DNA from: Wurfbainia villosa
Taxonomy: Eukaryota > Streptophyta > Magnoliopsida > Zingiberales > Zingiberaceae
Length of the DNA: 64,000 bases
NCBI GenBank assembly: GCA_025175895.1
Contig: CM046003.1
Location: 28,913,245 to 28,977,244 of the forward strand
Reading direction: 5' to 3'
Shown one piece after another: positions 33,281-45,004 of the stretch. Both the position numbers and the translations under genes were made by a program. Position 1 is the first letter of the stretch; every line of letters starts with the position of its first letter. The notes beneath the pieces were generated by a model that was given only the letters and a program-made list of their open reading frames with translations, did not search any database and was not told where the DNA came from.

Positions 33281-35491
33281 TGTTGGGTTTCCGGCACCGC
33301 GGCGTGTGTGTGTTCGATCATGTTTCGTAAACATGAGCACAGCGGAAGCAATTAAAAATAATAAATCTATATTTATTACAACACACACAACACACGCATG
33401 CTATTACAACAAGTGTAGACATAACCGTAAATTAAAATTTGCAATAAAAGGAAATTAAACTACGTTATACCTTCCGTATGACGTGTAGCGGGAACGGCAT
33501 CAACCGGAACGATCCTCGTAAGAATCGTCTCTATCAGTATCCACGCCGAGCTCCTCGGGATGACTTCGCTAAGTCACGAGCTTCGTCTTCGTACGGGTTA
33601 CTAGCCTCGTGTTGAAGACGACGTGATCGAGAGATGATCACGATCCGAATCCAAATTCGGATCCTCAAACGAGTTCACAAAACTCGCTTCTCCGGAGAGG
33701 TATTCGTCAACCGTTTGACGAATCCTTCGTCCTCCACCTCAGAGGATTACCGGAGATCGAATCCCCGGTAAGTTAGCCGCTGTCAGAGCTCTAACCGTCG
33801 TCCAAACGACGCTCCGACGAGAGGAGAACAAGCTGTCCAGAAAACTGGACAGCTTTGGTGGAGGTGATAGGCGCCGGCCAACCAAGGGAGATAGAGCTCA
33901 CCTTGATGCCAAACTTGAAGGAGATCACCGGAGCACTAACCGGCAGCAGCTCGACGCCTGCGAGGGGGAAGGAATCAGCCTTCTAGATGCCGGTTGGAGC
34001 CTCAAGGTGGGCGGCGGCAAGGAGGAGGAGAGTTAGCTCCGAATTTCTCCAAGGAGAGGTGGGAGGCAACTTAGGGTTGTGGATTAGGGCTTAATTATCC
34101 ATTAAGCCCTCTTTTATAGAGAACTAATTCTCTTAATGGTTAATGGATCATATCCATAAAGCCCGTTAACCCGCTCCATTAGGATAAGTTAAAATAAACC
34201 AAACCATGATGGTTTATTTTAAGTTAAAACGAACCGAACCAACTTTTGGTTCATTCGTTTAAAATAAACCAAACCCTTTGGTTTATTCTTATCCATTGGA
34301 TTAGAACCAAACCATTTTGGTCCATCCATTATGTCTTCATAAGACACGGCCCATCCACGCTTCCATTGCGACTGAAACGATTTCATGCTCGCTTTATGTT
34401 TGGTCCAACCAAACCTAGTTTCTCTCGGTCTGAGAATCCAATTCTCAAGCTCGTTTTAAATCCTTTGGATTACACTCGTTGTGCGTGTGACCAAATAGGT
34501 TCTCGGTTTATGTTGGCCGTCTATAATTAACCATTAATTATAGAACGATCATGAGTGGCACCTAGTAGTACATCATGATCCCCAATTAACCGAAAAGATC
34601 AACGGTTGATCGAACTATTTCAAACCCTTGATGCTTCGAATGAATCGTGCCCCATTCCCTTCACTCATCTTATACCCACTTGGTTCAGGACATGGTCTAT
34701 TGTGTCATCACTAGTCGACTACGCCACACCTAGCCCAAGTATCATTTCCTCGTCCCCACGGATTCTAGTTACTCCACATGTATCAAGAGTACTTTACTCT
34801 AAACATGTAATGCTTTGGCCAAAGACTTTAGTAACAATCCGACGAGAGGCCATGGGTATACATCTCCTCGCAAGGAGTGGTGAATCCTTTATAGGCTATT
34901 CAAACACCTTCGATCACGACTTATACCCAATCATCTCGGGTCCACATCTCCTGAGATGTTTGCTTAAGATGTCAAAGCATAAGTCTCCATGATCAAGATG
35001 ACTTGAATACCGCAAGTCAAAGGAACATCGCACTTAAGCCACAAGAAGAACTTCATTGACATATCTATATATGCAGAGAACCATATGAAGTCTTACTGGT
35101 CACTCCAATGAACTAGTTACCATAACTAGCATCCACGATTAACTCCGGACATCACAATGTCTCCAAATTAGTGAGAATCAGCTGCTTGGATACACCAAGG
35201 AGTATACCTCGTGCTAGTCTCGACAGAATTGATGGTGTCCAAATTCATCAATTCATCGACTAGGGATAATTCCGATACATCACAATTACACATGTAGAGA
35301 TACTCACTAGTTGTGATCCAATCACAAATTCTCTCATGCTGTGAATCGTATCGTGGACATCCAAAGAAATGAGTTTAAGATCCAATCAAATACATGAAAC
35401 ATGTATACTCAAATAGTGAATCTTCATTTATCATATAAATGGTTCATACATAAGGCGATTGCCTTAGGACATCTCTCATATATTACTAACA
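33281..35491 (-). repeat. 3' LTR of Copia-A
   Basis: 2211 bp, TGTTGGGTTTCC...ATTACTAACA on the plus strand. It contains the shared TATA box at 34,112-34,118 (minus strand). Confidence 0.95.
34112..34118 (-). promoter_or_regulatory. TATA box in Copia-A 3' LTR
   Basis: The minus strand reads CTCTATAAAAG, conserved at 41,253-41,259 and 513-519. Confidence 0.5.
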
Positions 35492-35502
35492 GACTCCCAC
35501 TT
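35492..35502 (-). other. Polypurine tract of Copia-A
   Basis: The minus strand reads AAGTGGGAGTC directly before TGTTAG. Confidence 0.8.
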
Positions 35503-37060
35503 GGCCTAATGCCAATCGCTACGGTATCCAATACCATAAGCTCTAACATGACCCTCAAACTTACTTTGAGGTAATGCTTTAGTCAAAGGATCCGCTAGGT
35601 TCCTTTCAGTGGGAATTTTCTCGATTTGTATTTCGTTCCTACTGATGATCTCTCTGATAAGATGATAGCGGCGAAGCACATGTTTGGATCATTGATGAGA
35701 CCACATCAAGTTCGAGATGAACTTCTTGATCCAAACCGCTTCCTTTGCCTAAAGCTGCAATGTATTCGCCGCTTAGTGGCGAGAATCCGCTATAGTGTCA
35801 AGCTTGGAACCTTTCCAACTTATTGCGCTCCATTCGGTGAATACATACCGGACAAAGACATGGAATCATCCTTATGCTCGGGTCGCATCCGTATACCCAC
35901 GTATCACCATGTACCCTTCTCCATATATTAGGAACGATCCTTAGTTCTTCTCAAGCACTTAAGGATCGTTAACAATACCACCCAATGATCCATTCTGGAT
36001 CGAGTATCCGTGCTCGTGACACTCGTGAGCATACGATACATCGGGCCTTGTACATAACATAGCATACATGATAGATCCTATGCGGATGCATAGGGAATCT
36101 TACTCATGCAAATCCTCTCGTCTTATGCGGACACATAGACTTGAAAGGTGTACCCCATGCGATGGGGATAACCTTTCTTGGATTCCGACATGCTAAACCT
36201 CTTTAGCACTCGGTCTATATATGTAGGCTGCGAAATACCAAGCAACTGTTCGATCTATCTCTATAGATCTTAATCCCAAGGATGTAGGTTGCTTCTCCCG
36301 TGTCTTTCATGGAGAATGTCTTGGATAACCAAACCTTAATCGATGTAAGATTAAGACATCATTTCCTATAAGTAATATGTCATCGACATACAATACTAGG
36401 AACACGACTGCACTCCCACTAACCTTCTTGTACACACAAGGTTCGTCTGGATTTTGTGAGAAATCAAACCTTTTGATTGTCTCATCAAAACGGATATTCG
36501 ACTCTGGATGCTTGCTTCAATCCATAAATGGACCGTCGCAACTTGCATACCTTGGTTTTATCAACCGATGTGAAACCTCAGTTGTATCATATACACGCCT
36601 CGAGCAAGTTTCCATTAAGAAAGGCTGTTTTCACATCCATACGCCATATCTCATAATCATAATGAGCCGCTATGGCGGGAGCATCGAATGGATTTAAGCA
36701 TAGCTACGAGCGAATAGGTTTACGTCATAATCAACACCTTGTTTTTGGCGATATCCTTTGCCACCAATCTAGCCTTATAGGTAATCACATTACCATCCAT
36801 GTCGGTTTCTTCTTGAAAACCCACTTGCACCCTATAGGCTTTATGCCTTGGTGGGTCGACGAGTTCAAACTTGGTTTTCATACATGGAATCCATTTCGAC
36901 TTCATGGCACCAAGCCACTTATCCCTTCACGAACTTGTCGGCACTTCTTCATAAGCGGTAGGCTCCTCATCATCAATGAGTAACACGTCGTTCGATTAAA
37001 CTACGAGAAATCCATATCTCTCGGGAATATTGCGTGTTTACGGATCTCTGAAGATGTGGT
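35503..37060 (-). pseudogene. Copia-A RT and RNase H, heavily broken
   Basis: At DNA level the stretch parallels Copia-B 7,312-9,017. Recognisable pieces are near 36,390 (GTCATCGACATACAATACTAG is the antisense of a YVDD box), near 36,530 (IYGLKQ-like region) and 36,905-36,720 (KSKWIPCMKTKFELVDPPRH, GNVITYKARLVAKD). No frame longer than about 60 codons survives. Breaks are mostly 1-3 base indels. Confidence 0.75.
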
Positions 37061-37281
37061 GTTACAATAGGTCAGTAGGATTGCTCATCACTATGAGTTG
37101 TCGGTATTGTGCTTCACCGGTATCTCATCAATGTCTATTTGAGTCTCTCGAGCCTCCTCAAGCTCGGCGACACTCCCCTTTGTTTTCTTGCAAGAGAAAC
37201 TCTTTCTCTAGAAACACGGCATGCCTTGAAACAAACACCTTTTGTTCCACGGGATGATAGAATTGGTAACCCCTTGTTTCC

Positions 37282-38531
37282 TTAGGGTATCAATAAATAG
37301 ACATTTATCGGACTTAGCATCGATTTGTACGATACGATCCGCTTCACATAAGCGGGACAACCCCATATCTTCAAGTAAGATACATGAGGTTTCTTACCAT
37401 TCCATATCTCATATGGAGTAGTTGAGACTACCTTGGTAGGCATTACATTTAACAAATGCTTGGTATGCGAAGTGCATAACCCCAAAGGACTTGGGAAGAG
37501 TTGCATGATTCATCATTGACGACCATGTCCAACAAAGGTCGATTCGCCTCTCGGATACACCATTATCTTTGTGGTGTATATGGCGGAGTCCATTGAGACA
37601 ATATACCATTGTCTCTTAGATAATCAAGAAACTCTTGACTTAAGTATTCACCACCTCGATCCGATCGAAGTATTTTAATACTCTTGTCATGTTGTTTCTC
37701 TACTTCATTTCTGAATTCTTTGAACCTTTCAAAGGCTTGGACTTGTGTTTCATCAAGAACACATACCCAACCGTGTAGTGATCATCGGTGAAGGTAATGA
37801 AGTAGCTATAGCCTCCTAAAGCTTGAGTTGACATAGGTCCACATACATCAGTATGTATTAGACCTAGTAACTCTCCCACTCGTTCACCTTTTCCTGTAAA
37901 AGGTAACTTAGTCATCTTGCCTTTTAAGCATGATTCGCATGGATCGTATGAATCCAATTCAAACGATTCCAGAATTCCACATCGGTGTAATTCGGACATG
38001 CGTTTCTTGCTTATATGGCCAAGACGACAATGCCACATATAGGAGTCTATTTGATTATCCTTTCGAGCACGCACGTGTTGCTCGCCGATATTGAAAATGT
38101 CCTTTGGATACGTCACGTATAAACACCATTGCTTAAAGTTCCGATCCATAAAGAACTCCATTCAAAGTTATGTAACAACAATTGTTACTAAAAGTCAAAT
38201 GGTACCCATTTCTATTTAAACAAGAAATAGAAATGATGTTCTTTATCAATGAAGGAACATAAAAGCAATTGTCCAGTTCTAAGACAAGTCCTACAGGGAG
38301 TTCCAACAAATACGTTCCGATGGCGAGTGCAGCAACCGTTGCTCCATTCCCAACACGTAAATTTGACTCTCCCTTGATGAGTCTTCTTCTATTCCTTAGC
38401 CCATGTATGTCATTACATATATGTGAGCCACACCCAGTATCCAATACCCAAGTGTCTAAGGAAATAGAATGACAATCAATAAAGAAGATTTCTGAAGAAG
38501 ATGGGGCCTCCGATGCCTTATCCTTCTTCAC
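37282..38531 (-). pseudogene. Copia-A protease and integrase
   Basis: 38,531-38,133 has the protease active site LDTWVLDTGCGSHICND and LRVGNGATVAALAIGTY. 38,161-37,700 has GAG-pre-integrase (MWHCRLGHISKKRM, CESCLKGK) and the first integrase Asp (LIHTDVCGPM), with an open core to YVFLMKHKSK. Downstream, short frames (37,609-37,282) keep parts of the third catalytic block and LLNVMPTKVVSTTPYEIWNG. Confidence 0.87.
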
Positions 38532-39000
38532 GGACTCTTGATAAACCTTGCAATTTCTTCTTCAATGACCCTCCTTGCCATAATGATGGCAAGTGCCCTT
38601 TTGAGCTGGTTCTGCCTTTTAGCCTTTTTCTTCTTCCCCTTCTGTTGTTCCTTTGACTCCCTCTTAGAACCTTTCTTCGAGGAATCAACTAACAACACCG
38701 TCCCCTGCTCATGCTTCTCAGAAGGCTCCACAGTCTTCAGCATGTTGAGCAGTACCACAGATGAACCTTCTTGCATCTCAGAGGTGAAGAGGAGCTTGGA
38801 GACTTCGAACCTTTCGAATCTCACTTGCTTATCAAACAACTCACAAAGATGAAGGACTACGATATGAGCATCCATATGCTCATGCTGCTTTCGTAGCTTG
38901 GGTTCCATCGTGGCTAGCATGATGCAACTCATTTGTTCAGAATCACTCACATGTTTCTGATAGGCCAACAATTGGTCCAAAGTTGCATCGTCACTAGGAC
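38528..39000 (-). pseudogene. Copia-A gag, C-terminal two thirds
   Basis: Open from about 38,980: SEQMSCIMLATMEPKLRKQH, FERFEVSKLLFTSEM, then a Lys-rich stretch. The zinc knuckle in the alternate frame reads CHHYGKEGH-stop-RRNC: the second Cys is Tyr and Trp is a stop. The N-terminal part of gag upstream of 39,000 is not recognisable. Confidence 0.8.
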
Positions 39001-40408
39001 TGGCGGGAAGAGGCGCTTAGAGGAAATACACAAGCTATTCACCTTGAGAACAATACTCAACTTTCTAAGCCAGCCCAAGAAGTTCGCCCACTAATTTATT
39101 TGAATCCAAAATGGAGCATAAATTCAAACACATCATGATCAATATATTAACTTAGAAATACAAATGAGCATATATGAGAAAGATGATTTTAAAATGCATC
39201 AATATACATTTATAAATCCCATTCATTTTTCGAATTTCAAAAACCCCAAAATCACTTCGGGAGATTGTAGGTCCATCTTCGAATGGGCTGATATCCATCA
39301 TAGTTATGAACAACCTTGGAGAGAGTCCAACAAGCCATTCATAACTACGACGGTAGGTATCATCTATACCGATTGCATATCCCGTATATGCAACTATCAC
39401 AATGTGCTATCAACTAATTGAATGTTCACACATACATCGGGTTGTTAACACATTAACAAGTATGCATCATATGCATAGCACCCAACTTCACCTCCCTTTA
39501 CATCGACCTTGGAGAGAGTCCAACAAACCGATGCTCCAGGTTAAAGCCAACCCATTAATCAGGACATAGTTTTAATATGGTTAGAGCGCATTCAACCAAT
39601 TAGCCCAGCTTAGAGAGAGTCCAACAACCAAAGCTAACGATTGACCTCTGACTCTTACCATATTAGTATTAAACTATTCCATGGTTTGAACATATTCAGG
39701 TTCGAGCCGGGCTTGGAGAGAGTCCAACAACCCAAACAAGAAACAGAACTCTGGTTCTAACCATATTAATGGAAGGTGTAGGCTTTAATATTGATTAAGG
39801 ATTTTTATGTCTCATCCTCTTTGCATGCAAATAACTATTATCTACATGGCATGACATACATGACATACATCTACATGTCACGACACGCATGGCATAATGT
39901 TATGCATCTAATGCAATTACATGGCATACAATTATGTCATGTATATAATTTTCTTATATGTCATAACTATTTATGGAAATAAAATATGTTTAAGATTTGA
40001 TTCTCCAAATCAAATCATAATTAAATTAGGAAACAAATTTCCAAATCTAATCACAAATTTTATTCATGGAATTATTTGATTAAGGAAAATCTATTTAGGA
40101 AACCAATTTCCTAAATCTTTAAAACTACTTATGGAAATTAAATATTTTAAGATTTGATTTCCCAAATCAAATCATGATTAAATTAGGAAACAAATTTCCA
40201 GAATCTAATCAAATATTTTATTTATGGAAAATATAAATTTCCATAAATACTTCCAACTTTCCAAAAGTGGAAGATTTCCATAAATACTTCTAGACTTTCC
40301 AAAATTGAAAAATTTCCATAAATACTTCTAAATTTCCAAAATTTAGAAAACTTCCAGAAATACATTATGACTATCATAAACCATTTTTACGATTATGTCG
40401 AAACACAA
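39001..40408 (-). other. Copia-A 5' leader
   Basis: No gene supported. A motif GGAGAGAGTCCAACAA recurs near 39,312, 39,508, 39,610 and 39,714. From 39,960 to 40,370 AT-rich blocks (GATTTGATTCTCCAAATCAA, TTTCCATAAATACTTC) repeat imperfectly. Confidence 0.65.
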
Positions 40409-40424
40409 CCTGGGCTCGATACCA
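40409..40424 (-). other. Primer-binding site of Copia-A (variant)
   Basis: The minus strand reads TGGTATCGAGCCCAGG. Compared with the canonical TGGTATCAGAGCC it lacks one A. Four bases separate it from the LTR. Confidence 0.75.
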
Positions 40425-40428
40425 TCTT

Positions 40429-42648
40429 TGTTGGGTTTGACTGCACATGGCGTGTGTGTGTTCGATCATGTTTCGTAAACATGAACACAGCGTAAATTAA
40501 AAATAATAAATCTATATTTATTACAACACACACAACACAAGCATGCTATTACAACAAGTGTAGACATAACCGTAAATTAAAATTTGCAATAAAAGGAAAT
40601 TAAACTACGTTATACCTTCCGTATGACGTGTAGCGGGAACGGCATCAACCGGAACGATCCTCGTAAGAATCGTCTCTATCCGTATCCACGCCGAGCTCCT
40701 CGGGATGACTTCGCTAAGTCACGAGCTTCGTCTTCGTACGGGTTACTAGCCTCGTGTTGAAGACAACGTGATCGAGAGATGATCACGATCCGAATCCAAA
40801 TTCGGATCCTCAAACGAGTTCTCAAAACTCGCTTCTCCGGAGAGGTATTCGTCAACCGTTTGACGAATCCTTCGTCCTCCACCTCAGAGGATTACCGGAG
40901 ATCGAATCCCCGGTAAGTTAGCCGCTGTCGGAGCTCTAACCGTCGTCCAAACGACGCTCCGACGAGAGGAGAACAAGCTGTCCAGAAAACTGGACAGCTT
41001 TGGTGGAGGTGATAGGCGCCGGCCAACCAAGGGAGATAGAGCTCACCTTGATGCCAAACTTGAAGGAGATCACCGGAGCACTAACCGGCAGCAGCTCGAC
41101 GCCTGCGAGGGGGAAGGAATCAGCCTTCTAGATGCCGGTTGGAGCCTCTCAAGGTGGGGCGGCAAGGAGGAGGAGAGTTAGCTCAATTTCCAAGGAGAGG
41201 TGGGAGGCAACTTAGGGTTGTGGATTAGGGCTTAATTATCCATTAAGTCCTCTTTTATAGAGAACTAATTCTCTTAATGGTTAATGGATCATATCCATAA
41301 AGCCCGTTAACCCGCTCCATTAGGATAAGTTAAAATAAACCAAACCATGATGGTTTATTTTAAGTTAAAACGAACCGAACCAACTTTTGGTTCATTCGTT
41401 TAAAATAAACCAAACCCTTTGGTTTATTCTTATCCATTGGATTAGAACCAAACCATTTTGGTCCATCCATTACGTCTTCATAAGACGCAGCCCATCCACG
41501 CTTCCATTGCGACTGAAACGATTTCATGCTCGCTTTATGTTTGGTCCAACCAAACCTAGTTTCTCTCGGTCTGAGAATCCAATTCTCAAGCTCGTTTTAA
41601 ATCCTTTGGATTACACTCGTTGTGCGTGTGACCAAATAGGTTCTCGGTTTATGTTGGCCGTCTATAATTAACCATTAATTATAGAACGATCATGAGTGGC
41701 ACCTAGTAGTACATCATGATCCCCAATTAACCGAAAAGATCAACGGTTGATCCAGAACTATTTCTGAAACCCTTCAGTAGCTCGAATGAATCGTGCCCCA
41801 TTCCCTTCACTCATCTTATACCCACTTGGTTCAGGACATGGTCTATTGTGTCAGTCCCCACTAGGCTGACTACGTCACACCTAGCCCAAGTATCATTTCC
41901 TCGTCCTACGGATTCTAGTTACTCCACATGTATCGAAGAGTACTTTACTCTAAACATGTAATGCTTTGGCCAAAGACTTTAGTAACAATCCGACGAGAGG
42001 CCATGGGTATACATCTCCTCGCAAGGAGTGGTGAATCCTTTATAGGCTATTCAAACACCTTCGATCACTTCGACTTATACCCAATCATCCCGGGTCCACA
42101 TCTCCTGAGAGATGTTTGCTTAAGATGTCAAAGCATAAGTCTCCATGATCAAGATGACTTGAATACCGCAAGTCAAAGGAACATCGCACTTAAGCCACAG
42201 TAAGAACTTCATTGACATATCTATATATGCAGAGAACCATATGAAGTCTTACGGCTGGTCACTCCAATGAACTAGTTACCATAACTAGCATCCACGATTA
42301 ACTCCGGACATCACAATGTCTCCAGCTAGTGAGAATCAGCTGCTTGGATACACCAAGGAGTATACCTCGTGCTAGTCTCGACAGAATTGATGGTGTCCAA
42401 ATTCATCAATTCATCGACTAGGGATAATTCCGATACATCACAATTACACATGTAGAGATACTCACTAGTTGTGATCCAATCACAAATTCTCTCATGCTGT
42501 GAATCGTATCGTGGACATCCAGTAAATGAGTTTAAGATCCAATCAAATACATGAAACATGTATACTCAAATAGTGAATCTTCATTTATCATATAAATGGT
42601 TCATACATAAGGCGATTGCCTTAGGACATCTCTCATATATTACTAACA
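40429..42648 (-). repeat. 5' LTR of Copia-A
   Basis: 2220 bp, TGTTGGGTTTGA...TACTAACA, collinear with 33,281-35,491. TATA box at 41,253-41,259 (minus). Confidence 0.95.
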
Positions 42649-42653
42649 AAACT

Positions 42654-43017
42654 AACCTAGACCTATAGCTCATGGGTGGCATAACCCTTGGGCTCTTCAG
42701 CAGCCCGAACCAACTCCCCTTCTTTCCACACTAAACTACTTCCGGACTGACTAGGCCGAGTCGATTCTTATCCGTCCCATCTGCTTCTAAGCCTATCAAG
42801 CTGAACTGATTCTCTTTCATTTCCTAGCGAAGCGCCCTCTGCCTCCACTTTGCCATGTCAATTACCTCAACTGGCTCTCCCGGGCCAATCGTTCCAGGCG
42901 ATTGTGTCTGAACCGTTCTTTCCTTCTTTCTTCGCAGAACCAATTATGTGGTTCAGATAGTGTCTTACATGCGAGCCCTCTTATCCGGTTCACAGAGAAG
43001 AGGTAACAGTAGTATCA
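42654..43017 (-). repeat. 5' LTR of the Tat element, part 2
   Basis: Matches 4,190-4,551 and ends AGTATCA before the TSD GCCAT (43,018-43,022). Confidence 0.92.
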
Positions 43018-43022
43018 GCCAT

Positions 43023-43263
43023 CAATCGATCATATACAACTTTTGCCTAGGAGCCAAGGTCGTAGAGGGAGTTCTTTTTTCCTTCCACTGACAACCTCAT
43101 GATATATATCATTTTTAGCATCGTGTGATAGAGTCTATAATTCCTCTCCCTCTATAGCAGGCTGACATGCCTGTGCAACTCTATCATTCATATCGTCCTA
43201 CATACAAAAAATAGTAATATCAAATATACAATTAAATCTTATCAGTAATGAAGTTTATATTCT
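43023..43263 (-). pseudogene. CACTA second-ORF (Ptta/En/Spm-type) fragment, right part
   Basis: The minus strand starts with AT-rich intron-like sequence, a TTTGTATGTAG acceptor, then DDMNDRVAQACQPAIEGEE (with shift), DIYHEVVSGRKKE and a degenerate LYDLGS motif. It continues across the Tat insertion into 3,511-3,361. In plant CACTA elements this ORF lies downstream of the transposase gene, which fits the TNP2 remnants at 53,113-54,810 on the same strand. Confidence 0.6.
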
Positions 43264-44651
43264 TGTTGGTGCAGTGGGCACCAAAGTCGAACCGGTATTT
43301 TGATTATGGCAAAAGGCTCAATAGTTAAGGGTATATTTGTTATCTTACGAGCTCAATTAAGTGTGCAGAAATGCTAAAGTTGAGCGGAAGGTCTGCGACA
43401 CCCGGTGGGAACCGAGGTGGTCGGGCAACGCCAGAGGGACTTCGGAGGAAGCCGAGGTACTCGGGTGAAGACCGGAAGCGAGGCTACAAGGTAAGCTCGT
43501 GTGAAAGCGAAGCAAGGTCGTTAAGCGTAGATCCGACCCAATACCTCCAATGGAAGGTCTAGGTCGAGATCAAATGGTTAGAACCATCGTACTTTATATT
43601 TTAAGCTAACTTGTACTGCAGTCCAAAACCCTTTGACTACAGTCAACTGCTAGTCAAGTTCCAGCCTCGAGAAGAGCTCGAATTTCAAGGGGGTGAATTT
43701 GGACTTGACTCGTGTTTTGGTACAAAGGGTGATGTGGCATCAAGGTGGACATCCAAACCATCACCAAGCTTCCTTGTGGTGGACGCCCAAGATAAGGTGA
43801 GTTGGCACAAGATGGTTGGCTCCCATGATGTGGCACAAGTTGAATGGCTCCAACAAGTTGGCGCCCAAGGAGGTTGGAGGTGGCACAAGGTGGTTGGATG
43901 AAACACCTCATCCTCAAGTTGGCGCCCAAGGAGGTTGGAGGTGGCACAAGGTGGTTGGATGAAACACCTCATCCTTGAGTTGGCGCACAAGGAGGTTGGA
44001 GGTGGCACAAGGTGGTTGGATGAAACACCTCATCCTTGAGTTGGCGCACAAGGAGGTTGGAGGTGGCACAAGGTGGTTGGATGAAACACCTCATCCTTGA
44101 GTTGGCGCACAAGGATGTGGATGAACAAGTCTTGGGGGATAAGAACCTCACCTTGAACACTACCTATGTCTAAATTCATAGATCAATATCCATAAATAGA
44201 CATGTTCAAGCCAAGCAAATAACAAGAATTCAAGAGCTCTCAACACGCCGTCGTAACGCCGCTACTACTACTCACATTTGCTACGACGGCGTCGCCGACA
44301 ACGAAGCTACATCTTCTACTTATAAGAGTTGTGGTATATTTATTTAAGTTCTACTTCTTTAAATTGTCTTTGTGCTTTAATCGTAACAAGGAAAGGAGTG
44401 TCCTTTGCCTTGATTTCTTTTGTAATCGCTGCTCCTACTTCCAACGAAGAGGAGTGGTTTTAGTGAATTGCCCTCCGTGCGTGATCAAGGATCACTAGGG
44501 CCGTGGATTAGCAATCGAAGATTGTGAACCACGTAAAAATATCTTGTCTACTTTATATTTCCTGTGCATTCTCTACTTGCTTTTACTTATTGCAAAAGTT
44601 TTTAACGACGTATCGCTATTCACCCCCTCTAGCTACACTTTCGATCCAACA
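43264..44651 (+). repeat. 5' LTR of SIRE-1
   Basis: 1388 bp, TGTTGGTGCAGTGGG...GATCCAACA. Contains four full 61-bp tandem units. Confidence 0.92.
43861..44104. repeat. 61-bp tandem repeat in SIRE-1 5' LTR, 4 units
   Basis: GCGCCCAAGGAGGTTGGAGG starts units at 43,861, 43,922, 43,983 and 44,044; a partial unit follows at 44,105. ORFs over the array are repeat artefacts. Confidence 0.95.
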
Positions 44652-44652
44652 A

Positions 44653-44663
44653 TTGGTATCGAG
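44653..44663 (+). other. Primer-binding site of SIRE-1 (variant)
   Basis: TTGGTATCGAG lies one base inside the LTR. Like Copia-A it lacks the A of canonical TGGTATCAGAG. Confidence 0.75.
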
Positions 44664-45004
44664 TTTGGCGCTAAGATTCGTGAAACCACCAATCTAGCTT
44701 TGTTTTTCTTTTTTACAGATTTTTATTTATTTATTTCTGTTTTCGTATAATTATTTCACTTGCTTATCTTCTCCTACATATAGAATTGCATTAGAGGCTT
44801 TAGGATCCGGATAAGGTTGTCCTTCGGTTAGATCCCGAGTAAGGTTGTCCTCCGGAACTTCACGACAATTTGATTGTTTATTTCTTTTGCAAGTTACATT
44901 TTATATATCTTTTTACTTCCTACTAATCCAAGACGAAAGTCTTGGAATATTCTTTCCGTGTGTGTTTTGCAAGATTCTTTTCGCTGCTCTTCTTCTTGTT
45001 TTAA
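44664..45004 (+). other. SIRE-1 leader
   Basis: Non-coding leader between PBS and the gag ATG. It contains two copies of a GGATCCGGATAAGGTTGTCC-like block near 44,800 and 44,833. It is repeated at 52,513-52,870. Confidence 0.6.

Larger units (their letters stand above)
33281..42648 (-). mobile_element. Copia-A LTR retrotransposon, full length, decayed
   Basis: 9368 bp inside the Tat 5' LTR. Minus-strand order is 5' LTR (40,429-42,648), PBS, leader, gag, protease, integrase, RT, RNase H, PPT, 3' LTR (33,281-35,491). The two LTRs are close to identical by eye, suggesting a recent insertion. They nevertheless differ by many short indels, and the coding region is heavily frameshifted. Confidence 0.95.
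3517..43017 (-). mobile_element. Tat-lineage Gypsy LTR retrotransposon with four nested insertions
   Basis: The LTRs begin and end TGAT...ATCA on the plus strand and are flanked by the TSD GCCAT. Gene order on the minus strand is PBS (32,617), gag, protease, RT, RNase H, a second RNase H, integrase, then a long non-pol region and the 3' LTR at the left end. The second, archaeal-like RNase H after RT-RNase H and the large 3' region with tandem repeats and antisense ORFs are hallmarks of the Tat group (Grande, RIRE2, Ogre relatives). Subtracting the four nested insertions and one TSD copy each leaves about 15.6 kb, a normal size for Tat elements. Coding regions carry many stops, so it is dead. 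Confidence 0.9.

Noticed and set aside
34246..34530. 94-aa ORF conserved at 34,246 and 41,387
   Set aside because: It is identical only because both copies are LTRs of the same Copia-A element; no family is recognisable.
43611..44160. ORFs on both strands in the SIRE-1 LTRs (also 51,395-52,023)
   Set aside because: Both strands are open because of the 61-bp repeat; they lie within LTRs and carry no domain.
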